Source: Desulfobacterium sp. (GTDB lineage: Bacteria; Desulfobacterota; Desulfobacteria; Desulfobacterales; Desulfobacteraceae). From it: 64,000 nt of DNA. The stretch lies in assembly GCA_030145245.1 (NCBI GenBank), contig JAQYWC010000074.1, positions 1-64,000 of the forward strand, in the 5' to 3' direction. The notes below the pieces were generated by a model. It had not been told where the DNA came from. It saw only the letters and a list, made by a program, of their open reading frames with translations, and did no database searches. Both the position numbers and the translations under genes were made by a program. Of the stretch, positions 52,416 to 62,540 are shown one piece after another (positions within the stretch are counted from its first letter, which is position 1; each line of letters begins with the position of its first letter).

Positions 52416-53675
52416 ATGGGTGAATTAACAGTGAGAAATGAAGCTGCAGATGCTATGGATGTAAATAACTTTGTGACCCAGGACATTATTCAGATTGTAA
52501 AGGATTCTCAGCTTCTGGTTTCGTATGTTGTCCATGAAGGCGAAATTGAAATTGATGAAGAGGCTTTAAGTGTTCTTGTTAAGTCAAAATATCTGATAGA
52601 AGAAAACAAGTGGACTCTTGACGCTGAAATCCTGTTCTGGAAAACCTACGACAGGGTAATGTCCCAGATTAAACCTGTTACAATTGAAAGTATCAAATCA
52701 AATATTTCAATAGATGACAAAAAGGCTAAATCATTTATCCGAAATGGAAAAGCCAGGTCGGCAAAAGCTGTTACGTGGTACAGATTTCTTGCTGTCCTTG
52801 CAATGGCTTCACTTCTTCTGACTCAAATATACTGGGTGATAGGAACGAATCTTACCCAACAAATAGGGTCGATATTTGATGAAAGAGAAGCTGTCCGAAT
52901 TAAGCGTGAAAAAATAGTATATCTAAAAGAACAGGGAAATGCTGATGATCTTAAAACGGATCCGGAAATCAGTGAATTTAACGTTGCGTATAAGGTATTA
53001 GACCAGAAGCTTGATTCTAATTACGAACTTTTATGCGGATGGAACAGAATCTGGCAAAAAATTATGTTTAAAGATCAGTTTGTGGGAAAAGTAACAGACT
53101 ATGTGGAAAGTAAATATGATCGAAAAATGACAGCGCTTAAAGAAAGTAAAAAGGATAGCGACGGAGCAACGTCTAATTATCAAAAAAAGATTGATGAAGA
53201 AGAAAACATGCATCAGCTTAATATCGCAAGGAACCGGCTTTTCCTTTCCGAGTTTTCTGCGGAATATGTTCTGATTGCTTTACAGATTTATCTTCTTCCG
53301 CTGCTGTATGGTTTTTTAGGTGCTGTAACTTTTGTGCTCAGGACCTTATCGGTTGAGATCAGAAACCTTACATATACCCGGGATTCTGAAATAAAATACA
53401 GGCTTCGATTATCTTTAGGGGCATTGGCCGGCATGGCAATCGGATGGTTTTTTAAACCGGAGGATGTAAATTTTGTCAGCTCCCTGTCACCTTTTGCAAT
53501 TGCATTTCTGGCGGGTTACAACGTGGATGTTCTTTTTTCCATAATGGATAAAATGATTGAAAAAATTAATAACTGGATAAACAGTCCGGCGAAAAAGAGT
53601 AATGAGAATAAAATGGGGGGCGGACCACAGCAACCGGTCAATGCCGAATCTGAGGCATCGAAGAAAATATTATGA
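52416..53675 (+). CDS. Membrane protein of unknown function
   Basis: The 419-residue protein has a cytoplasmic N-terminal part (1-120), a membrane segment at about 123-145, a long coiled-coil-rich region (145-270, acid and Lys rich), then three segments near 283-308, 328-345 and 352-372, and a polar tail. GAGGTGTGGCTT precedes ATG 52416. The gene is AT-richer than its neighbours and lies between the repeat protein and the sigma-54 activator. I recognise no domain. A 4-TM scaffold with an extramembrane coil could be a sensor or effector, but nothing supports a function. Confidence 0.6.
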   Translation: MGELTVRNEAADAMDVNNFVTQDIIQIVKDSQLLVSYVVHEGEIEIDEEALSVLVKSKYLIEENKWTLDAEILFWKTYDRVMSQIKPVTIESIKSNISIDDKKAKSFIRNGKARSAKAVTWYRFLAVLAMASLLLTQIYWVIGTNLTQQIGSIFDEREAVRIKREKIVYLKEQGNADDLKTDPEISEFNVAYKVLDQKLDSNYELLCGWNRIWQKIMFKDQFVGKVTDYVESKYDRKMTALKESKKDSDGATSNYQKKIDEEENMHQLNIARNRLFLSEFSAEYVLIALQIYLLPLLYGFLGAVTFVLRTLSVEIRNLTYTRDSEIKYRLRLSLGALAGMAIGWFFKPEDVNFVSSLSPFAIAFLAGYNVDVLFSIMDKMIEKINNWINSPAKKSNENKMGGGPQQPVNAESEASKKIL

Positions 53676-53679
53676 TCAT

Positions 53680-56600
53680 CTATTTGATGCCAAGCTTTTT
53701 CATCCTGAAGTGAAGGGTTGAGGGGTTGATCTCGAGAAGTTCGGCCGCCCCGCCCTTACCTCGGATTTTCCCATGGGTCTTTTCCAGGGCCCAGAGGATG
53801 TGGTTGCGCTCGTTCTCCTTCAGGGTCACCCCGGAACCGGAAGCGCGGCACTCCTCTTCGGGCGCAAGCTGGGGCACCCTGAAAACCGGTTCCCGGCTCA
53901 AGATGGTGCCCCGCTCCATGATGTTTTCAAGCTCCCGGACATTGCCGGGCCAGTCATACTTGATAAGCTTTTCCATCTCGCTTTCCGGAATCCCGTCAAA
54001 GTGACGCCCCATTCGCGATGAGTAGAGGTTGAGGAAATGGTAGGTCAGCAGCGGGACATCCTCTTTTCTCTTTCGCAACGGCGCCATGACAATGGGAAAC
54101 ACATTCAGCCGGTAGTAAAGATCCGCCCGGAACCGTCCCTGGGTCACCTCCTGGTCAAGGTTCTTGTTGGTTGCGGCAATAAGCCTGAAATCGGAATACA
54201 GGGTGGTGTTCCCCCCCACCCGCTCGAACTCATGGGTCTGGAGCACCCGCAGCAGCCGGACCTGGAGATCCTGGGAGATCTCGCCGATCTCGTCCAGGAA
54301 AAGGGTCCCACCGTCCGCCAGCTCAAACCGGCCGATCCTGCGGCCGATGGCCCCTGAGAACGAGCCTTTTTCATGGCCGAACAGCTCGCTTGCAATGAGA
54401 TCCTCGGAGAGAGCGCTGCAGTTCACCTTGACAAAGGGCTTATCCCGCCGGGGACTCTGGCGGTGGATGGCCGTAGCCACAAGCTCCTTTCCCACCCCGG
54501 TCTCACCCAGCACAAGCACGGTGGATTCCGTTGCGGCCACCTGTTCGGTCTGGGAAAGAACCTTCTTGATGGGCCGGCTCTTGCCGATGATATCGTCGGA
54601 TTTAATGCTCTTGTCATGCTCCTCCTTATAATACGCCTTCTCCTTGCTCAGCTTGGCGTTGAGGCGCTTTATCTCGGCATAGGCCCGGGAGTTGTCCAGG
54701 GCAAAGGTGGCAAGGGCAGCAAAATAATCGAGGATAGCCATGTCCGATTCCTGGAATGCGGCACTCAGTATCCGGTTGTCGTGGTAGAGGGCGCCCACCA
54801 CCCGGTTCAGCAGCACCAGGGGAACGCAGATCCGGGAGCGGATGGTTTCGTTGGAAAAGAAATTGGCATCATCGTCCCCCTCACTCTCTTTGATGACCCC
54901 CTTTCCGGTTTTCACCACATCTTCGATCATGGCCATGGAGGAGGTAAAATCAGGATGCCCGATCTGGGCCGGGGTGATGTTCTTTGAGGCCCGGAGGCGG
55001 AGCCTGGGCCGTTTTCCCCGGTCATCCAGGAGGAACAGCGCGCCCCGTTCCGCCCCGGTCATTTTATTGACCGTGGTGATCACCTTTTTCACCAGGTTGA
55101 TATCGTTGGCAATGTAAAAGATCTCGGTGCCGATCTTCAATATCTTCTTGAGAAACGCCTCGTTCTGGGGATAGTGGTCCACAACAAGGGATCGCAGGGC
55201 ATCGGGAACGATCTCCTCATTGTATGGGGCTACCACCTCATGGGCCCTGCGGGTGAGTTTTCTTGCCTTGTCCGTGTTGTCCAGCATGAGGTGAACCCGG
55301 GCAAGCTCGATCCGGGAGCGTGCCAGGGCAAACTTATGGCCCGACTGTTTCAAATATTTGATGGAGCGCCCCAGGCAGCTCATCACCTGGACAACGGGCT
55401 TTCCCCTCTTCTTGCTGAGCAGGGCCTGGTATCGGTAAGCGATCCCCTTCATGAAGATATTGGTGTCCCGGAGCTTGTTCTCGATCTCCTCCTCCAGGCT
55501 AACCCCGTCAATCCCGGGCAGTTCCCCCTCTTCCATGGCCCATAAAAGCACCATGAGATAGGGATAGGGGGTCTGGGAGATCTGCAATTTCCGCGAAATC
55601 TCAAGGTATTCCTTAAGATAGGCGATACAGCGATCTTTGCGATTTTTCAGGTAATAGGCAAAGGCAAACATGATCCGTGTGTTCATGTAGACCCAGTCGT
55701 TGCGGATCGCCTTGGCCTCCCTGTCCGCATGTTCAAGGTGCACCAGGGCATCATCCACCCTTCTCAGATCCAGCATGATGCTGCCGATGTTGCCGGCGGC
55801 ATAGGAGGCAAGATCCAGGTCCCCCCGTTCCAGGCAGTGGTTCCGGATCACATCGAACATCCCAAGTCCCTGGGTGACCTGGCCCGTGTTGTAATAGCAG
55901 TATCCCACGGTGATGGCCGCAAGCAGAGGAAACTGGCCCATGGGGATCTTATCCACATCGGGCACCACCTGCTCAAAGCTCTTGATCGCCTCGGTGAACC
56001 GCCCCTGCCAGTAGAGAAAAAACGAACTAAAGGTGGTGGCGGACCGGATCAGCGCGGGATCACCCAGTTCATTGGCAAGCTTCCACCCGGACTCATAATG
56101 CTCAAGGGCTTTGGGGTAGTCGGATCGCAGCCACTCAAATTTGGCGATATGCATCTCCAGAAGGGCGGAGGCGTGGAGATGGTCCCATTTTTTCGCCCGG
56201 GCAAACCCCTGGTGCAGCATCTCCAGGTTCCTCCGGGTATCGTGCTTTGCCGTGCACACCTTGGAATACTTGACGGCCGTATCGGCATAGAGGATGCAGG
56301 CATCCTTGCCCTGGACGGCATCGAGATCCCGGAGCACCTTGTTATAACATTGGAACGCTTCTTCGTTTTTATACACCTTAAGATAGAGATCGCCGGCCTG
56401 GACAAGGCAGCGGCATCCGGTGATATCGTTCCGGGTGTGGAGAAGATGGTGGGCCAGAACCTGGGGTTTGGCCTCCTCTTCCGGGTACTCCCTCAGGAGC
56501 AGGTCCACGATCTTCCGGTGCAGGGCCTGGCGCTCCTGTCCGGAGAACCGCTTCTTCGACCGCTGTTGCCCCCCCTTGCCGTTCATGGCGTAGATCCCGG

Positions 56601-56802
56601 CGCCCCGGTTGATCATCCTGCCGTTTTCCACCTCCGCCTCGAGGATGGAGAGAATCCGGGTCACCTTCAGCCCTGTCAGCTCCACGAGCCAGTCGATGGA
56701 GAAATCCCGCTGGAAAAAAGAAGCGATGGAGACAAGATCGTCATGCTCCTTTACGGCACTCTTTGTTGAATCGTTCAGTTTGGCAAGATCAACATGGGAC
56801 AT
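53680..56802 (-). CDS. TPR/GAF sigma-54-dependent transcription activator
   Basis: The 1040-residue regulator has an N-terminal winged-helix-like segment (res. 20-75), a TPR-rich region (about 100-570), a GAF domain (about 590-740), an AAA+ domain with Walker A GETGVGKE, and a Fis-type helix-turn-helix (last 40 residues, [24 protein letters not shown]). The sigma-54 contact loop GAFTGA is GSFSGA, a conservative but notable change. TPR-GAF-AAA architectures recall MalT-like or AcoR-like ligand-sensing activators. It sits between two sigma-54 operons and divergently from the second, so it is the likely activator. ATG 56802 is chosen behind CAGGAAATTTCCC. Confidence 0.88.
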   Translation of the reverse strand: MSHVDLAKLNDSTKSAVKEHDDLVSIASFFQRDFSIDWLVELTGLKVTRILSILEAEVENGRMINRGAGIYAMNGKGGQQRSKKRFSGQERQALHRKIVDLLLREYPEEEAKPQVLAHHLLHTRNDITGCRCLVQAGDLYLKVYKNEEAFQCYNKVLRDLDAVQGKDACILYADTAVKYSKVCTAKHDTRRNLEMLHQGFARAKKWDHLHASALLEMHIAKFEWLRSDYPKALEHYESGWKLANELGDPALIRSATTFSSFFLYWQGRFTEAIKSFEQVVPDVDKIPMGQFPLLAAITVGYCYYNTGQVTQGLGMFDVIRNHCLERGDLDLASYAAGNIGSIMLDLRRVDDALVHLEHADREAKAIRNDWVYMNTRIMFAFAYYLKNRKDRCIAYLKEYLEISRKLQISQTPYPYLMVLLWAMEEGELPGIDGVSLEEEIENKLRDTNIFMKGIAYRYQALLSKKRGKPVVQVMSCLGRSIKYLKQSGHKFALARSRIELARVHLMLDNTDKARKLTRRAHEVVAPYNEEIVPDALRSLVVDHYPQNEAFLKKILKIGTEIFYIANDINLVKKVITTVNKMTGAERGALFLLDDRGKRPRLRLRASKNITPAQIGHPDFTSSMAMIEDVVKTGKGVIKESEGDDDANFFSNETIRSRICVPLVLLNRVVGALYHDNRILSAAFQESDMAILDYFAALATFALDNSRAYAEIKRLNAKLSKEKAYYKEEHDKSIKSDDIIGKSRPIKKVLSQTEQVAATESTVLVLGETGVGKELVATAIHRQSPRRDKPFVKVNCSALSEDLIASELFGHEKGSFSGAIGRRIGRFELADGGTLFLDEIGEISQDLQVRLLRVLQTHEFERVGGNTTLYSDFRLIAATNKNLDQEVTQGRFRADLYYRLNVFPIVMAPLRKRKEDVPLLTYHFLNLYSSRMGRHFDGIPESEMEKLIKYDWPGNVRELENIMERGTILSREPVFRVPQLAPEEECRASGSGVTLKENERNHILWALEKTHGKIRGKGGAAELLEINPSTLHFRMKKLGIK

Positions 56803-57216
56803 GGGAAATTTCCTGTTGTACTTGTTCAGATTGACTGAATTGAACCGATTACGAAACAATGTGATTAATTTTGTGTAGCACATCAGTGATTTGATTGCAA
56901 ATTTGATTTATAAATTCTTTTCATTTAATAAACAATCGTAATTGAAACGAAATATATGTTTTTTATCCTTGACACACTCCGCTGAACTCTATAGTGATTT
57001 TTACTATCACACACTGAACTTTACAACGGGTCACGACACATGCGTCAGCAAGACCGGGACGAATCCTGGCCATAGGTGTTGGCATACGAATTGATACCTG
57101 CCTTACCTGATAGAATGAGAAGTGGGCTCAATTCATATGCGAAACCCATGGATTTTACGTTCCATTACCATCAGAACCAACCGAAAAACACAATTTCATC
57201 CAAAGGAGATATGACA
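56803..57216. other. Divergent intergenic region with candidate sigma-54 promoter
   Basis: About 414 bp between the activator and the acyl-CoA dehydrogenase gene, AT-rich. At 57080-57095 TGGCAT-ACGAA-TTGAT matches the -24 element and spacing of sigma-54 promoters, with the -12 GC changed to GA. A small inverted repeat (ATAGTGA and TCACTAT-like, 56989-57012) could be an operator. No gene is seen. Confidence 0.5.
57080..57095 (+). promoter_or_regulatory. Weak sigma-54 promoter candidate for the acyl-CoA dehydrogenase
   Basis: TGGCAT (57080-57085), 5 bp, TTGAT (57091-57095). The -24 GG is intact, the -12 GC is GA. Distance to the start at 57217 is about 110 bp. I would not trust it alone; the perfect copy at 59145 makes sigma-54 control of the cluster more convincing. 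Confidence 0.45.
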
Positions 57217-59025
57217 ATGGCAGACCTGGTAGCAGATCGTCGTGATGTTGAATTTGTCCTGTTTGACCAGCTCAATGCGGAGCAGCTTACCGCCAGCGAG
57301 CGATACAGCGATTTTAACAAGAAAATCTTTGACATGATCATCAACGAGGCCAGAAATTTCGGGATCAAGGAGATCCTGCCCACATACATGGAGGGGGACA
57401 AGCAGGGGATCGTCTTTGACGAGGGTGAAGTCAGGACACCCGAGTGCTATCGCAAGCCCTTTGAGCGTCTCAAGGCGGCGGAATGGACCGCCATGACCGA
57501 AGATACCCAATACGGCGGCCAGGGGATTCCCGAGCTGATCTCCATGGCGGTCCAGGAGTATATCACGGGCATCAACTTTGCCTTTGCCAGCTACGCCCAC
57601 CTGGGCCATGGCACCGGCAAAATGATCGAGCTATTTGGAACGGAACTACAGAAAAAGCTCTTCCTGAAAAACCTCTACACCGCCCACTGGGGCGGCACCA
57701 TGCTGCTGACAGAACCCCAGGCCGGCAGTGATGTGGGGGCGTTGACCACCACGGCCCGGCGAAACCCCGACGGCACCTACACCCTCACGGGTAACAAGAT
57801 CTTTATCACGGCCGGGGAGCACGACCTTGCCGAAAACATCATCCACCCGGTGCTGGCCCGGATAGAGGGGGCCCCTGCCGGCACCCGGGGCATCTCTCTT
57901 TTTATCGTGCCCAAGTTCTGGGTCAATGACGACGGCAGCCAGGGGAAAAGGAACGGCATTTTCTGCACCGGGGTGGAGGAGAAGATGGGCCTCCACGGCA
58001 GCGCCACCTGCAGCATGGCCCTTGGGGAGAACTGCTATGGACTGCTGCTGGGCGAAGAGAACCAGGGCATGAAGGTGATGTTCCACATGATGAACGAAGC
58101 CCGGCTCGGGGTGGGCCTCCAGGCGTTCACCCATGCATCCAACGCCTATCTCTATGCGCTGAACTATGCAAAGGACCGGCTCCAGGGCAGGGCCCTGGAA
58201 CAGATATTGGAGCCGGACGCCCCCCAGGTGGCCATCATCAACCATCCGGACGTCCGGCGGATGCTCCTGGAGATGAAGGCCTATGTGGAGGGCATGAGAA
58301 GCTTCACCTACTACGTCGCCTCCTGCTTTGACCATATAAAGACCGCCGGGTCCGACAAAGAGAAGGCCTGGCACCAGGATATGATCGATCTTTTGACACC
58401 GGTGCTCAAGACCTACAACAGCAACAAGGGGTTTGATGTCTGCATCAAGGCCATGCAGGTCCATGGCGGAGCCGGCTACACCAAGGACTATCCCGTGGAG
58501 CAGCTGGCAAGGGACTGCAAAATCGCCTCCATCTACGAGGGTACCGACGGCATCCAGGCCATGGATCTGGTGGCACGGAAACTGGGCATGAAGCAGGGCA
58601 AGGTGTTCCAGGAGTTCATCCAAACCATCAACCAGACCATTGACCAGGCACGGGAGTTTGAAGCCCTCAAGCCCCTTGCCGAAAAGATGGAACCCCTGGT
58701 AACGGCGTTCTGCGAAACCGTGGCCTTCATGGGTGAAAACCTGCTGTCCCCCCGTTTCAAGACGGTATTCGGCCATTCGGTTCCCTTTCTCGAGGTGATG
58801 GGGGACCTGGTCATGGCCTGGATGCTGTTGTGGCGCTCGGTGATCGCCGCCACCCGCCTTGCCAACGGGGCAAAGAAAAAGGACCTTGATTTCTATGATG
58901 GCCAGATCAAGACCGCCGACTATTTCATCAACAACATCCTTCCCGTAACCCATGGCAAGATCGCTTCCATCAAAGGCTTTGGCAATGCCGCCATTGAGAT
59001 AACAGACAAGGGACTGGGTGCCTGA
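57217..59025 (+). CDS. Large acyl-CoA dehydrogenase (DmdC-like)
   Basis: The 602-residue enzyme belongs to the long acyl-CoA dehydrogenase group (about 600 residues, as in DmdC), with MLLTEPQAGSDVGAL, GNKIFITAGEHDL, QVHGGAGYTKDYPVEQ and the catalytic Glu in SIYEGTDGIQA near residue 440. It oxidises an acyl-CoA to an enoyl-CoA. ATG 57217 follows GGAG by eight bases; two upstream in-frame starts have worse spacing. It is the first gene of the second catabolic cluster. Confidence 0.93.
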   Translation: MADLVADRRDVEFVLFDQLNAEQLTASERYSDFNKKIFDMIINEARNFGIKEILPTYMEGDKQGIVFDEGEVRTPECYRKPFERLKAAEWTAMTEDTQYGGQGIPELISMAVQEYITGINFAFASYAHLGHGTGKMIELFGTELQKKLFLKNLYTAHWGGTMLLTEPQAGSDVGALTTTARRNPDGTYTLTGNKIFITAGEHDLAENIIHPVLARIEGAPAGTRGISLFIVPKFWVNDDGSQGKRNGIFCTGVEEKMGLHGSATCSMALGENCYGLLLGEENQGMKVMFHMMNEARLGVGLQAFTHASNAYLYALNYAKDRLQGRALEQILEPDAPQVAIINHPDVRRMLLEMKAYVEGMRSFTYYVASCFDHIKTAGSDKEKAWHQDMIDLLTPVLKTYNSNKGFDVCIKAMQVHGGAGYTKDYPVEQLARDCKIASIYEGTDGIQAMDLVARKLGMKQGKVFQEFIQTINQTIDQAREFEALKPLAEKMEPLVTAFCETVAFMGENLLSPRFKTVFGHSVPFLEVMGDLVMAWMLLWRSVIAATRLANGAKKKDLDFYDGQIKTADYFINNILPVTHGKIASIKGFGNAAIEITDKGLGA

Positions 59026-59044
59026 CCCCCTGCCCCTTCCCCAT

Positions 59045-59079
59045 GGTCAATATGTTGATCCCTGGGATCAACATATTGA
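59045..59079. promoter_or_regulatory. Double enhancer site, inverted TCAACATATTGA copies
   Basis: TCAATATGTTGA and TCAACATATTGA stand 9 bp apart and form one large palindrome (GGTCAATATGTTGATCC-CTG-GGATCAACATATTGATC). The 12-mer is identical to the one at 49732. It lies about 70-100 bp upstream of the perfect sigma-54 promoter at 59145, so the activator is the likely binder. Confidence 0.8.
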
Positions 59080-59144
59080 TCATCGGTTTTTCGCCCCGCG
59101 CCCCGCCCCGCCCCAACCCACCGGAATCACCCTGTTTCCTCCCT

Positions 59145-59160
59145 TGGCACCCCCCTTGCA
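59145..59160 (+). promoter_or_regulatory. Perfect sigma-54 promoter
   Basis: TGGCAC-CCCCC-TTGCA matches the -24/-12 consensus at every conserved base with exact spacing. Transcription should start near 59172, giving a 60-nt leader before the FAD oxidoreductase gene at 59235. The genes to about 63893 are likely served by it. Confidence 0.9.
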
Positions 59161-59234
59161 ATAGCATTGGGAAAATCCAGTGTGTGTCGTGACCCCCAAA
59201 GAATCTCAAGCCATTTAAAAATAAAGGAGGAAGT

Positions 59235-60827
59235 ATGAAAGCAAAAGAGTCCTATGATGTTGTTATCGTCGGTTCAGGCATTGGCGGCTGCGGAGCTGCC
59301 GCCCTTCTGGCCAAGGACCATGGCAAAAGCGTGCTCGTCCTGGAAAAATCCCCGTTCATCGGCGGCAGGGTGGCCTCCTATACGGGCAAGGGCGACAAGG
59401 TTGTCATTGACGGCCAGGAACTGGACCACCGGGGATTTGTCAAATCCCTCACCGACACCCGGTGCTGGGTCTCCCATTGCGAACCCGACCTGAAAACCAT
59501 GTTCAACAAGGGCCTCCTGGACGGCTACACCTTTGAGAACGGTGGCCACGGCCTGTTCTGGGGCAACAAGTCCCGGTGCCGGCTGCTCCTGGACCATCTG
59601 AACAAGCCCGTTGACATGCCGGTGAACGAAGGCCTTGCCTTTGTGGACTCCCGGAACTTCGACATGTACCAGGTGCCTGCAAGGGCCGCCTATCCATGGC
59701 AGTCTGAAGAGGGATTCAAGAAAACCCTGGCCGCCCTCAAGCAGATGGGAAGCCTCTCCATGGAGGAGTGCGCCGCAGCCATGGAGATCGATGTCCAGAC
59801 CTGGCTTGAAAACAAGGGACTGACCGACAACCAGGAGGCCTACGACTATATCAAGGTGGTGATGGCCTGCCAAAACGCCATGGCAGAGCCCAAGATGGCC
59901 CCGGCCGGGGATTTTCTGGGCTACATGGCCATGGCCCGGGACATCAAGATGAATCTCCATACGGGATCCGTGGCCACCATTGCCGAACCCGGGTGCCTTG
60001 CCATCCCCCTGGCCATGGAGCAGGCCCTGAACGAGGCCGGCGGCGAGGTGAGGCGCAACACCCCCGTGGAAGAGATCGTGGTTGAAAACGGCAAGGCCGT
60101 GGGCGTGATCATCCGGACCGCCAAGGGCACCCTGGAATTTATCGCAGCCGACAAGGTGATCTGCAACATTCCGCCCAAGCACATCTTCAACGTGATCCAT
60201 CCCCGGCACTTTCCGTCGGACTGGGTGGACCTGCTCCAGAACAAGTTCTGGTCTCCTGGCCTGTTGTCCGCCTTTATCGGCATCAAGAACAACGTGTGGG
60301 ATGAGTTTGAGATCAACGAGAAGAGCTTTGTGTGGATGCCGGGCATCATCAAGGACGAAGGCTACATCGGCGCCGTTGACATGGTGATGTGGAACATGGC
60401 GGCCTGCGCCAAACGCGCCCCCGACGGCAAGCGGGACTACATCTTCTCAACCGCCCTCACGGACAAGGAGATGCGCGATCCCCGGAAGGTCAAACGGGTG
60501 ATCAACTACTGCATGGACTGGTTCAAGCGAACCTTCAAGGGATTTGAGGAGAACGTGGAGTTTGTGCTGTGGACCCCCTCCGACGAGGCCTACGGCAACT
60601 GGCGGCCCGTTGGAGAGAAGCGCCCCAGTATCAGAAGTCCGTATGTGGACTCCCTCTTCTTTGTGGGGGACCAGTACGGCGAACGCATGTGGGGCGGCGG
60701 CGTGGACGGCGCCTCCCTCTGCTCGGTCATGGTGGTTGACGAGATCATGGGCAGTGAACTGGAGTTCGAGATCTATCCCAAATACCACCAGGGGATCCCC
60801 AAGACAGATTCGTCCTGGGAACTGTGA
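59235..60827 (+). CDS. FAD-dependent oxidoreductase, phytoene-desaturase-like (second)
   Basis: The 530-residue protein has DVVIVGSGIGGCGAAALLAKDHG, EKSPFIGGRVAS and a C-terminal FFVGDQYGERMWGGGVDGA for FAD binding. It resembles the oxidoreductase at 47322 in family but is longer and not a close copy. Such flavoenzymes oxidise or desaturate hydrophobic, often cyclic substrates. It is the first gene after the sigma-54 promoter, with AAAGGAGGAAGT before ATG 59235. Confidence 0.88.
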   Translation: MKAKESYDVVIVGSGIGGCGAAALLAKDHGKSVLVLEKSPFIGGRVASYTGKGDKVVIDGQELDHRGFVKSLTDTRCWVSHCEPDLKTMFNKGLLDGYTFENGGHGLFWGNKSRCRLLLDHLNKPVDMPVNEGLAFVDSRNFDMYQVPARAAYPWQSEEGFKKTLAALKQMGSLSMEECAAAMEIDVQTWLENKGLTDNQEAYDYIKVVMACQNAMAEPKMAPAGDFLGYMAMARDIKMNLHTGSVATIAEPGCLAIPLAMEQALNEAGGEVRRNTPVEEIVVENGKAVGVIIRTAKGTLEFIAADKVICNIPPKHIFNVIHPRHFPSDWVDLLQNKFWSPGLLSAFIGIKNNVWDEFEINEKSFVWMPGIIKDEGYIGAVDMVMWNMAACAKRAPDGKRDYIFSTALTDKEMRDPRKVKRVINYCMDWFKRTFKGFEENVEFVLWTPSDEAYGNWRPVGEKRPSIRSPYVDSLFFVGDQYGERMWGGGVDGASLCSVMVVDEIMGSELEFEIYPKYHQGIPKTDSSWEL

Positions 60828-60883
60828 TGCCGGCGCTTTAACCGCCACCCGCTTTTTAACCACCATAAAACCAGGAGCGAACG

Positions 60884-62317
60884 ATGGGTTTAATGACACC
60901 CCAGCAATACAAAGAGAGCCTGAACGACGGCCGGGTCATCTACTACAAGGGCGAACGGGTGGAAAACGTGACCACCCACCCCGACCTTGCGCAATGTGCG
61001 AACCTCATGGCCCTTGACTATGGGATGGCCGAGGATCCCCAATACAGGGATATCGCCGTGATGACCGATCCGGACACGGGAGAGGAGATCAGCCGTTACT
61101 ACCACAAACCAACCAATTCCGAGGACCTACTCAAGGCCTATGAGCTGATCGTCAAGGCCACGGAACTCGGGGACGGCTACATCCCCCTTGCCCACGACAT
61201 CGGGGCTGACGCCCTCAACGCCATCAGCATCACCACCCACAACATGGGAGAGGCGGGCAAAGAGTACCACCAGCGGATCGAGGACTACCGCCGGCATCTC
61301 AAGGCCACGGACATCGCCACCTGCGCCGGTGTCACCGACGTCAAGGGCAACCGGATGCTCCGGCCCTCGGACCCGAAACAGAGCCATCCCGATTTTTACG
61401 TCCGAAAGGTGAAAGAGACAAAGGAAGGGATCATCGTCCGGGGCGCAAAGGTTCACATCACAGGCGCCGCCTACTGCAACGACATCTTTGTGATCCCCTG
61501 CCGCCAGATGACGGAGAACGATGCAGACTATGCCGTGGCCTTCAGCATTCCGGCCAACACCCCGGGCATCCGCCAGATCTGCCGGCCCTTTACCGCCCAT
61601 ATCAGCCCCCTGGAATTTCCCAACACACGGCCAGTCCGGGTCCACACCGACTCCCTCATCATCTTTGACGACGTGCTGGTTCCCTGGGACCGGGTCTTCC
61701 TGAACGGCGAATGGCAGCACGCCGCCACCATGGTCTACAACTTTGCCCTGATGCACAGAAGAACAGGCTGCGCCTACCGGGTGCCCATGAGCGAGCAGTT
61801 CCTGGGCCTGGGGGCGGCCATTGCCGAGTACAACGGCATTGCCAACGCCCCCCATGTCAAGGAGAAGCTCACGGAGCTGGTGCTCTATCTGGAGACCCTG
61901 AGGTCCCTTTCCAAGGCGGCCTGCTACGACTTTGTGATGCACGGGGAGATTGCCGTGCCCAATCCCGTTTCCACCAACATCGCCAAGTACCACTTTGCCA
62001 CCAAATACCATGATGTGGTGCGGATCATCCAGGACCTTGCCGGCGGCCTCCTTGTCACGGCCCCCACCTACAAGGATTTCAAGCACCCGGATCTCCATGA
62101 CGACATTAAAAAGTACCTGGGCGGCAACAGCGCCGTCTCCACCGAGAAACGGCTCAGGATGTTTGACCTGATCCGCAGGCTCACCTCGGACGATCTTGAA
62201 ACCATCGCCCTCCATGGCGAAGGCTCTCCCTTTGGCCAGAGAATGACAGTGCTCATGGAGGCCCGGCACATCATCAAAAAATGCAAGAAAATCGCTGAAG
62301 AGCTGGCCGAGGTATGA
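60884..62317 (+). CDS. 4-hydroxybutyryl-CoA dehydratase / HpaB-superfamily flavoprotein without full cluster ligands
   Basis: The 477-residue protein aligns throughout with 4-hydroxybutyryl-CoA dehydratase (AbfD): LMTPQQYKESLND, GIIVRGAKVHITGA, IIFDDVLVPWDRVF, IIQDLAGGLLVT. In AbfD the [4Fe-4S] cluster is held by Cys99, Cys103, His292 and Cys299 (known from memory). Here His291 and Cys296 remain, but residues 95-107 read LGDGYIPLAHDIG with no cysteine. So the cluster is probably absent or different and the enzyme is a flavin-only relative, perhaps a dehydratase or an isomerase on another acyl-CoA. ATG is chosen at 60884 behind CAGGAGCGAACG. Confidence 0.78.
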   Translation: MGLMTPQQYKESLNDGRVIYYKGERVENVTTHPDLAQCANLMALDYGMAEDPQYRDIAVMTDPDTGEEISRYYHKPTNSEDLLKAYELIVKATELGDGYIPLAHDIGADALNAISITTHNMGEAGKEYHQRIEDYRRHLKATDIATCAGVTDVKGNRMLRPSDPKQSHPDFYVRKVKETKEGIIVRGAKVHITGAAYCNDIFVIPCRQMTENDADYAVAFSIPANTPGIRQICRPFTAHISPLEFPNTRPVRVHTDSLIIFDDVLVPWDRVFLNGEWQHAATMVYNFALMHRRTGCAYRVPMSEQFLGLGAAIAEYNGIANAPHVKEKLTELVLYLETLRSLSKAACYDFVMHGEIAVPNPVSTNIAKYHFATKYHDVVRIIQDLAGGLLVTAPTYKDFKHPDLHDDIKKYLGGNSAVSTEKRLRMFDLIRRLTSDDLETIALHGEGSPFGQRMTVLMEARHIIKKCKKIAEELAEV

Positions 62318-62323
62318 CCCAGG

Positions 62324-62353
62324 ATCCCGGGCGGTCCCCCAACCGCCCGGGAT
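62324..62353 (+). terminator. Strong GC-rich hairpin
   Basis: ATCCCGGGCGGT (62324-62335) and ACCGCCCGGGAT (62342-62353) form a perfect 12-bp stem with a six-base loop. No T tract follows, so it may attenuate or stabilise rather than fully stop transcription between the flavoprotein and the porin genes. Confidence 0.7.
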
Positions 62354-62540
62354 GCGCCACCGGCAGAGGCACCCATCAGAAAGAGATGAACCCAGAATCC
62401 AGGGCCCGGCGCAATCTGGCCGCAGCCATCATTGAACCGTCACAAATAGAAAGAGATCCCAAGGTAAGGTCTGCCATATGCAGACCCGTCTGCTTAAAAA
62501 ATTCTCTATCATCGTAAGACACAACGAAAAGGAGAGAAAC

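Noticed and set aside
57080-57095. Firm sigma-54 promoter for the acyl-CoA dehydrogenase
   Set aside because: The -12 GC is GA; I keep it only as a weak candidate.
57646-58953. 435-codon minus-strand frame opposite the large acyl-CoA dehydrogenase
   Set aside because: His/Gly-rich shadow translation typical of antisense GC-rich genes, with the true gene carrying all family motifs.
61127-62269. 380-codon minus-strand frame opposite the AbfD-like gene
   Set aside because: Same reason; no recognisable domain.
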